From assembly GCA_030146905.1 (NCBI GenBank), contig JASLAV010000123.1:1-9604 (forward strand): DNA of 9,604 nucleotides. Direction: 5' to 3'. This DNA comes from Lentzea sp. (GTDB lineage: Bacteria; Actinomycetota; Actinomycetes; Mycobacteriales; Pseudonocardiaceae). This document shows, piece by piece, positions 5,831-9,604 of this stretch (position 1 is the stretch's first letter; the number at the start of each line of letters is the position of its first letter). The translations under genes and the position numbers were made by a program. The notes beneath the pieces are model-generated. The model did not search any database. It was not told where the DNA came from and saw only the letters and a list, made by a program, of their open reading frames with translations.

Positions 5831-7183
5831 TCACGCGACGACGACCGCGCCGTCGCGACGGTGATCTGCACCACCTCTGAGCAGGCCCGACCCGGTCATT
5901 TCGACCAGCTGACAACCGCCGAAGAACATGTTCGGCGCGCGGAAGAACGTGACCGGCAATTCACTTTGCGGTCTTATTCCCGGCTCCACGTGGAGGCTGT
6001 CCCCGCCGAGGTGCATCCGCGGTGCGTCGACCGCGCTCTGTGCGGGCATCCCGCGGTCGAGGACGTTCACGAGGACCTGCAGGATCGCGCCGCAGATCCG
6101 GCTGGACCCGGCGCTGCCGAGCACCAGTTCCGCGCCGCCGTCGTTGGTGACGACGGTCGGCGCCATCATCGACGGCAGCCGGTCGCCGGGCAGGTGGCTG
6201 AAGAACCCGTCCGGTGACAGGTCCTCCTCCCCCATCATGTTGTTCAGGTGCACGCCGGCGATCGAGATCCCCGAGCCGGCGCCGTTCGTGGTGGTGACGG
6301 AGCAGGCCGTGCCGTCGGCGTCGAGCACGGAGATGTGCGTGGTGGAGCCGAGCCGGTTCAGGTGCGTCTTCGGGGTGGCCAGCGCGCGGATGAGGTCCTG
6401 CTGCGAAGGGATGTCCGGCAGGGCCTCGAGCATCTGCGCGAGCAACGCACCGCCCGCCGCGGGTGGTGGGTTCGTGTGGACGTCACGGCCGCGGTGCCGC
6501 GCGCGCAGGGGTTCCCTGGTCTCGACCTCGTAGGCCCGGAGGTCCTCCCTGGTGAGGTCGCCGCCGCGCGCGCTGATCACGTCGACGATCGAGGTCGCGA
6601 TGTCGCCCGTGTAGAACGGGTCCGCGCCGTCGCGGCCCAGCCGGTCGAGCGCCTCGGCGACCTCGTGCTGCACGAGGACCTCACCTTCCGCCAGGGCGTC
6701 GAGGCCCACGCTGTGCGCGAGCGGTAGCAGCAGTGAGGTGACGTAGGCCTGGTACCTGGTGATCCGGTGGCCCTCGCGGGCGTACGCCGCGGCGGCGGCC
6801 ACGAGGTCCTCGAGTGGCGCACGGCCGTAGGCGGCGGCTTTCGCGGCACCGGCGGGCATGCCGTACGCGGCGACGGACGACGGTCCGACGTGGAACTCCT
6901 GGTGCGCGTCACCGAAGTGGACGGTGATGGGGTCGAGCGGAGCCCGCTCACCCGTCCTGCCGCGTCCCGGTGCCTCGGCGGAGAAGTCCAGCAGCACCGG
7001 GGTACCGCCCGCAGGGGCGATCATCATGTACCCGGCTGCGCCGAGGCCGGTCAGCAACGGCTCGGTGACGCACGAGGCCAGCATCGCCGAGACGGCCGCG
7101 TCCACGGCGTTCCCACCGGCGCGCAGCATCGCCGCACCCGCCTGGGCGGTCAGCGGGTGGCCCGCCGCGATCACTCCTCGCAC
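5831..7183 (-). CDS. Gamma-glutamyltransferase-like Ntn hydrolase
   Basis: The product is 450 aa from GTG 7183. The frame opens at TTG 7213, but GGAGG at 7194-7190 sits six bases before 7183 and the protein then begins at the family's usual N-terminal 'AAGHPLTAQAG...GGNAVDAAV'. The autoprocessing and catalytic threonine is T281 in STTHISV, so cleavage would give subunits of about 280 and 170 residues. 'HLNNMMGEEDLSP' (312-324), 'SMMAPTVV' (338-345), 'GSAGSSRI' (356-363) and a terminal 'GGADHRRDGA' (437-446) place it in the shorter GGT-like branch with NNMxGEEDLxP; it is complete. Canonical GGT is usually 550-600 aa and exported; this protein has no signal peptide, so it is probably cytoplasmic. 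The arginine that binds the gamma-glutamyl carboxylate (IDFREMAP in E. coli) is replaced here (LDFSAEAP, S68), so the substrate may not be a gamma-glutamyl compound. Confidence 0.9.
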   Translation of the reverse strand: MRGVIAAGHPLTAQAGAAMLRAGGNAVDAAVSAMLASCVTEPLLTGLGAAGYMMIAPAGGTPVLLDFSAEAPGRGRTGERAPLDPITVHFGDAHQEFHVGPSSVAAYGMPAGAAKAAAYGRAPLEDLVAAAAAYAREGHRITRYQAYVTSLLLPLAHSVGLDALAEGEVLVQHEVAEALDRLGRDGADPFYTGDIATSIVDVISARGGDLTREDLRAYEVETREPLRARHRGRDVHTNPPPAAGGALLAQMLEALPDIPSQQDLIRALATPKTHLNRLGSTTHISVLDADGTACSVTTTNGAGSGISIAGVHLNNMMGEEDLSPDGFFSHLPGDRLPSMMAPTVVTNDGGAELVLGSAGSSRICGAILQVLVNVLDRGMPAQSAVDAPRMHLGGDSLHVEPGIRPQSELPVTFFRAPNMFFGGCQLVEMTGSGLLRGGADHRRDGAVVVA

Positions 7184-7189
7184 CGTCGA

Positions 7190-7194
7190 CCTCC
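7190..7194 (-). promoter_or_regulatory. Ribosome binding site deciding the GGT-like start
   Basis: GGAGG on the minus strand lies six bases before GTG 7183. It favours this start over the upstream TTG 7213 and over GTG 7174. Confidence 0.7.
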
Positions 7195-7218
7195 ACGTGC
7201 AGAAGGCCGACAACGGTA

Positions 7219-7259
7219 GCCCCCGGCACCCCGGTCTGCCCCGTCACCCCGCCGGGGGC
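7219..7259. repeat. 9-bp inverted repeat between divergent GGT-like and DedA genes
   Basis: GCCCCCGGC at 7219-7227 is exactly complemented by GCCGGGGGC at 7251-7259 across a 23-base spacer. It sits in the 138-bp divergent intergenic region, next to a TANNNT-type hexamer (TACCGT, minus strand 7218-7213) that could serve the GGT-like gene. The arms are pure G/C, so a chance match is possible. Confidence 0.35.
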
Positions 7260-7286
7260 GACGAGAACCGATGGGTCGACCGGAGG

Positions 7287-7314
7287 TTGGACGGCGGGGC
7301 AAAACGGGTAATTC
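7287..7314 (+). promoter_or_regulatory. Probable leaderless promoter of the DedA gene
   Basis: A -35-like TTGGAC (7287-7292) and a -10-like TAATTC (7309-7314) are separated by 16 bp, and ATG 7322 begins seven bases after the -10. Transcription would start at or next to the start codon. No Shine-Dalgarno precedes 7322, which agrees with this. Confidence 0.5.
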
Positions 7315-7321
7315 GACGACC

Positions 7322-7915
7322 ATGGACTGGATCACCCGGTTGATGGAGGCGCTCGGCTCACCCGGCGCGGGGCTGGCGGTCGCGCTGGAGAACGTGTTCC
7401 CGCCGGTGCCGAGCGAGGTGATCCTGCCGCTCGCCGGGTTCACCGCCGGCCAGGGCAAGATCTCGCTCGTCGCCGCGATCCTGTGGACCACGGCGGGCTC
7501 GGTCGTCGGCGCGCTCGCGCTGTACGGGCTGGGCGCGTGGCTCGGACTGGAGCGGCTGCGCCGGCTCGCCGACAAGATCCCGTTCGTCACGGCGTCCGAT
7601 GTGGACAAGTCCGACGAGTGGTTCGACCGGCACGGCACCAAGGCCGTGTTCATCGGGCGCATGGTGCCGGTGGTGCGCAGCCTGATCTCCATCCCCGCCG
7701 GGGTGTCGGGCATGCCGATCGTGAAGTTCACGCTCTACACCGCGGCGGGAAGCCTGGTGTGGAACACCGCGCTGATCCTCGCCGGGTACGCGCTCGGCGA
7801 GAACTACGAGCTCGTCGACCGCTACCTGGGCTGGGTGTCCACGGTGGTGCTGGCCTCGCTGGCCATCGCCATCGTCTGGTTCGTGGTCTCCCGCTCCAAG
7901 GCACGACGTTCGTAG
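7322..7915 (+). CDS. DedA family membrane protein
   Basis: The product is 197 aa, close to the usual DedA length of about 200. Signature blocks are E-N-V-F-P-P-V-P-S-E (23-32), with the conserved acidic and proline residues of the first re-entrant region; 'GSVVGALALYGLGAWLG' (59-75); and GRMVPVVRSLISIPAG (112-127) with arginines R113 and R119. About four hydrophobic helices plus re-entrant segments are expected; the last helix is at about 171-190, followed by a basic tail RSKARRS. DedA/VTT proteins in bacteria are implicated in lipid scrambling, such as undecaprenyl-phosphate or phosphatidylethanolamine flipping, and in envelope homeostasis; the lipid is not predictable here. ATG 7322 is chosen over ATG 7271 because the family starts just before this first helix and because of the leaderless promoter spacing. 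The 3' 94 bp overlap the convergent MFS gene. Confidence 0.93.
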   Translation: MDWITRLMEALGSPGAGLAVALENVFPPVPSEVILPLAGFTAGQGKISLVAAILWTTAGSVVGALALYGLGAWLGLERLRRLADKIPFVTASDVDKSDEWFDRHGTKAVFIGRMVPVVRSLISIPAGVSGMPIVKFTLYTAAGSLVWNTALILAGYALGENYELVDRYLGWVSTVVLASLAIAIVWFVVSRSKARRS

Positions 7916-9048
7916 ACCACCGACGCCACCGCGATCGCCAGGCCGGCCAGCGACAGCGCCACGCCCACCCAGGCCGTGGACGTGTAGCCCCAGCCCGCCG
8001 CGATGGCCAGACCGCCGAGCCACGCCCCCGCGCCGTTCGCGACGTTGAGCGAGGAGTGGTTGGACGACGACGCGAGCGACGGCGCGTCCGGCGAGGCGTC
8101 CATCAGCCTGATCTGCAGCGCCGCCGCGAGGATCTGCACGACGAAGCCCAGCAGGAACAGGAAGACGAACATCAACCCGGGAACGGTCGCCGTGAGCCCG
8201 AAGAGGACCAGGATCACGCACACGGCGATCAGCCCGCCGAACACCGAGCCCATCGACGAACGGTCCACGAACCGGCCGCCGAACGTCGCGCCGAGCGTCA
8301 TGCCCAGCCCGAACACCGCGAGCATCCACGGCACGACCGACGCGGGCAGGCCGGCGACCTCGGTCGTCAGCGGGGCGACGTAGGAGTAGACGGCGAACAT
8401 GCCGCCGAAGCCGATCATGCCGGTGAAGATCGCGAACCACACCGTGGGACGTCCGAACGCGCGGACCTCGCCCTTCATCGACGCGCCCTCGACCTTCGCG
8501 AGTCTCGGCACCCAGGCCGCGATCGCCACCGCCGTGATGACGGCGATCACCGCGACCGCGAGGTAGGCCGTGCGCCAGCCGATCTGCTGCCCCGCGGCCG
8601 TCGCGAGCGGTACGCCCACGAGGTTCGCCACGGTCAGACCGACCATCACGCGCGCAACGGCCGTGCCACGCCGTTCGGGTGCGACGAGCGTGGCGGCGAC
8701 GACCGCAGCGATGCCGAAGAACGCGCCGTGCGGCAGTCCGGCGACGAACCGCGCCACCAGCAGGAGGGTCTTGTCCTGGGCCACCGCCGACAGCCCGTTG
8801 CCCACCGCGACCGCGAGCATCAGGCTGATCAGCATGCCCTTGCGCGGCAGCTTGGCGCCGAGCACCGCGATCAGCGGAGCGCCGACGACGACACCGGCGG
8901 CGTAGAGGCTGATCGCGTGGCTCGCCTCGTAGTCGGGGATGCCGAAGGTCTCCGCGATCTGCGGCAGCAGTCCCATCGTCGCGAACTCGGTCGTACCGAT
9001 GCCGAACCCGCCGAGCGCGAGAGCGGTCATGGCGCGGGAGTTGTTCAA
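7822..9048 (-). CDS. MFS transporter, DHA1 drug-efflux type (AraJ/YdhP-like)
   Basis: The product is 408 aa with twelve predicted membrane helices. The family pattern is clear: 'FGIGTTEFATMGLLPQIA' (15-32), the 2-3 loop around LGAKLPRKG (63-71), 'ARFVAGLPHGAFFGIA' (99-114), the ERRGTAVA loop (125-132) and GVPLATAAGQQIGWRTAY (145-162). These fit drug:proton antiporters of the AraJ/YdhP/chloramphenicol-efflux group; the substrate is unknown. The start is TTG 9048, supported by GGGGA close upstream; ATG 9030 is an alternative lacking a Shine-Dalgarno. The last 31 residues, from VYERRALERE onward, are hydrophilic. They are encoded antisense to the final helix and basic tail of the DedA gene, giving a 94-bp tail-to-tail overlap. 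Upstream dyads suggest a local repressor, but no regulator gene is in the window. Confidence 0.92.
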   Translation of the reverse strand: MNNSRAMTALALGGFGIGTTEFATMGLLPQIAETFGIPDYEASHAISLYAAGVVVGAPLIAVLGAKLPRKGMLISLMLAVAVGNGLSAVAQDKTLLLVARFVAGLPHGAFFGIAAVVAATLVAPERRGTAVARVMVGLTVANLVGVPLATAAGQQIGWRTAYLAVAVIAVITAVAIAAWVPRLAKVEGASMKGEVRAFGRPTVWFAIFTGMIGFGGMFAVYSYVAPLTTEVAGLPASVVPWMLAVFGLGMTLGATFGGRFVDRSSMGSVFGGLIAVCVILVLFGLTATVPGLMFVFLFLLGFVVQILAAALQIRLMDASPDAPSLASSSNHSSLNVANGAGAWLGGLAIAAGWGYTSTAWVGVALSLAGLAIAVASVVYERRALERETTNQTMAMASEASTTVDTQPR

Positions 9049-9096
9049 GGCGTCCCCAGGACTGGTAGGTCGAGCTCTTAGTTAGCTACCGGAACG

Positions 9097-9102
9097 ATTT
9101 TA
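9097..9102 (-). promoter_or_regulatory. -10 element of the MFS efflux gene promoter
   Basis: TAAAAT on the minus strand matches TATAAT at five of six positions and lies in the most AT-rich patch of the region, 48 bp before TTG 9048. The matching -35 zone (about 9120-9126, TTCTGA) is weak and overlaps a dyad, as expected of a repressible promoter. Confidence 0.5.
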
Positions 9103-9107
9103 CGGTC

Positions 9108-9127
9108 CTTCTGACGCGCTTCAGAAG
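9108..9127. repeat. 20-bp dyad CTTCTGA-CGCGCT-TCAGAAG, operator candidate
   Basis: Perfect 7-bp arms surround a 6-bp centre. The dyad covers the -35 and spacer zone of the inferred MFS promoter, where a dimeric repressor would block RNA polymerase. A second AT-rich element, containing the palindrome TAGCTA, lies just downstream of the -10 at about 9078-9088. Confidence 0.5.
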
Positions 9128-9150
9128 CCCCGCTGCGGTGCCGCTGCTCA

Positions 9151-9168
9151 CACGGTCCAGCGACCGTG
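9151..9168. repeat. 18-bp dyad CACGGTC-CAGC-GACCGTG
   Basis: Perfect 7-bp arms with a 4-base loop lie between the carbonic anhydrase terminator and the MFS promoter. On the minus strand it would form a tight hairpin just after the first terminator hairpin, so it may be a second terminator stem. A protein-binding site is also possible. Confidence 0.45.
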
Positions 9169-9178
9169 ACGCGAAGAA

Positions 9179-9206
9179 GGCCGGCCCCGCGGGTGCGGGA
9201 CCGGCC
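9179..9206 (-). terminator. Stem-loop terminator of the carbonic anhydrase gene
   Basis: GGCCGGCCCCGC and GCGGGACCGGCC form a 12-bp stem with one mismatch around a GGGT/ACCC loop. The stem starts 17 bp after the carbonic anhydrase stop. On the minus strand it is followed by TTCTTC rather than a long U-run, typical of terminators in GC-rich actinomycetes. Confidence 0.75.
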
Positions 9207-9222
9207 TCGTCGTGCGGTTCGG

Positions 9223-9604
9223 TCAGATGCGCGGGGCCTCGACGAAGGTCCGGCCGTTGAGCGGCTGCGTCGCACGGGCGTTGCCGGTGGTGAACTGGCC
9301 CTTGAAGCGCGCGATGGTCGCGGCGGTCACGTGCTGCTCACCCGTGAGGTACCACTCGACGCCCTCGGTGAACGGCGCCGTGGTCAGCGAGCCGGTGTAG
9401 TGCAGCGTGTGGTGGCCGACCGGCAGCAACCGGTTGAGGTCGATGGGCTCGACGTCCACCGGCGCACCGCACTCCGGCGCGAGGTTCGCCAGCACGTCGT
9501 CGACGACGGAGTGCGAGCCGACGACCAGCGGAACACCGACGACGAGCAGCTTGCCGGCCGCGCTGCGGTGCACCAGGTGCATCTCCAGCGGCGTGTTGCG
9601 CCCG
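9223..9604 (-). CDS. Alpha-carbonic anhydrase, C-terminal part (N-terminus outside window)
   Basis: The minus frame is open from the window edge to TGA at 9225-9223, giving 126 C-terminal residues; an internal ATG at 9582 is not the start, because the frame continues upstream with family sequence. PLEMHLVH (fragment residues 5-12) matches the ELHLVH block of alpha-carbonic anhydrases, in which the first His (H9 here) is the third zinc ligand and the preceding Glu the outer-shell partner. TGSLTTAPFTEGVEW (70-84) holds the catalytic Thr of the Thr-Glu hydrogen-bond network (T74) and its neighbour T75; the usual PPC after it reads APF here. The ending NAR...QPLNGR (108-118) is also typical. The two zinc histidines of the HxH pair and any signal peptide lie outside the window. 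The enzyme interconverts CO2 and bicarbonate, usually in the periplasm or outside the cell in bacteria. Confidence 0.9.
   Translation of the reverse strand, partial: GRNTPLEMHLVHRSAAGKLLVVGVPLVVGSHSVVDDVLANLAPECGAPVDVEPIDLNRLLPVGHHTLHYTGSLTTAPFTEGVEWYLTGEQHVTAATIARFKGQFTTGNARATQPLNGRTFVEAPRI

Noticed and set aside
4444..5880. A 478-codon plus-strand frame across the SET transporter and the end of the lipoprotein gene
   Set aside because: Low-complexity Arg/His/Asp/Glu sequence without domain motifs; it is antisense to a clear transporter and starts inside the lipoprotein gene.
7483..9081. A 532-codon open frame on the plus strand opposite the MFS gene, rich in Arg, Asp, His and Gln
   Set aside because: Its composition is that of an antisense shadow in GC-rich DNA; the minus frame gives a textbook MFS protein with twelve helices and family motifs.
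9161..9170. The 10-mer GTCACGGTCG (minus strand) shared with the dyad at 3342-3351, as a common regulator site
   Set aside because: A single shared GC-rich 10-mer in 9.6 kb is weak evidence, and the two dyads otherwise differ in arm and spacer.
1..9604. CRISPR arrays, tRNA/rRNA genes, insertion sequences, toxin-antitoxin or phage-defence modules
   Set aside because: No spaced direct repeats, cloverleaf sequence, transposase, nuclease or paired small-gene signature was seen on either strand.

Overview
The window is about 70% G+C, its coding frames show strong G/C bias at third codon positions, GTG and TTG starts are common, and several genes look leaderless. This points to an actinomycete. 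The gene set and style fit the Pseudonocardiaceae (Lentzea/Saccharothrix/Amycolatopsis type), but that placement is inference. There are ten protein genes, two of them cut by the window ends. I see no RNA gene, insertion sequence, CRISPR array or phage gene.

Layout. (1) 1-355, minus: a partial helical protein with TerB-like features. It is divergent from (2) 531-1685, plus: a membrane-anchored metallophosphoesterase. (3) 3103-1689, minus: a two-gene unit of a single-pass membrane protein with an extracytoplasmic golvesin-like domain, coupled through a GTGA overlap to a small histidine phosphatase. (4) 3104-3434: a non-coding divergent promoter region. (5) 3435-4607, plus: a beta-helix lipoprotein, apparently translated from a leaderless mRNA. 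(6) 7183-4585, minus: a gamma-glutamyltransferase-like Ntn hydrolase followed 58 bp later by a SET-type (sugar efflux) MFS transporter. (7) 7322-7915, plus: a DedA-family membrane protein, probably leaderless. (8) 9048-7822, minus: an AraJ/YdhP-type MFS drug-efflux transporter whose promoter region is rich in dyads. (9) 9604-9223, minus: the C-terminal part of an alpha-carbonic anhydrase followed by a stem-loop terminator.

Most products act at the cell envelope: two efflux pumps, DedA, a membrane phosphoesterase, a surface lipoprotein, a surface-exposed anchored domain and carbonic anhydrase. No single pathway links them; this looks like an ordinary chromosomal stretch of small independent transcription units. 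The main architectural feature is that all three convergent gene pairs are packed with no spacer: one is 3 bp apart and two overlap tail to tail by 23 and 94 bp. The most interesting protein-level points are the altered gamma-glutamyl-binding positions in the GGT-like enzyme and the five-fold GGA...N coil repeat in the lipoprotein. I did not find convincing evidence of a new multi-gene system.
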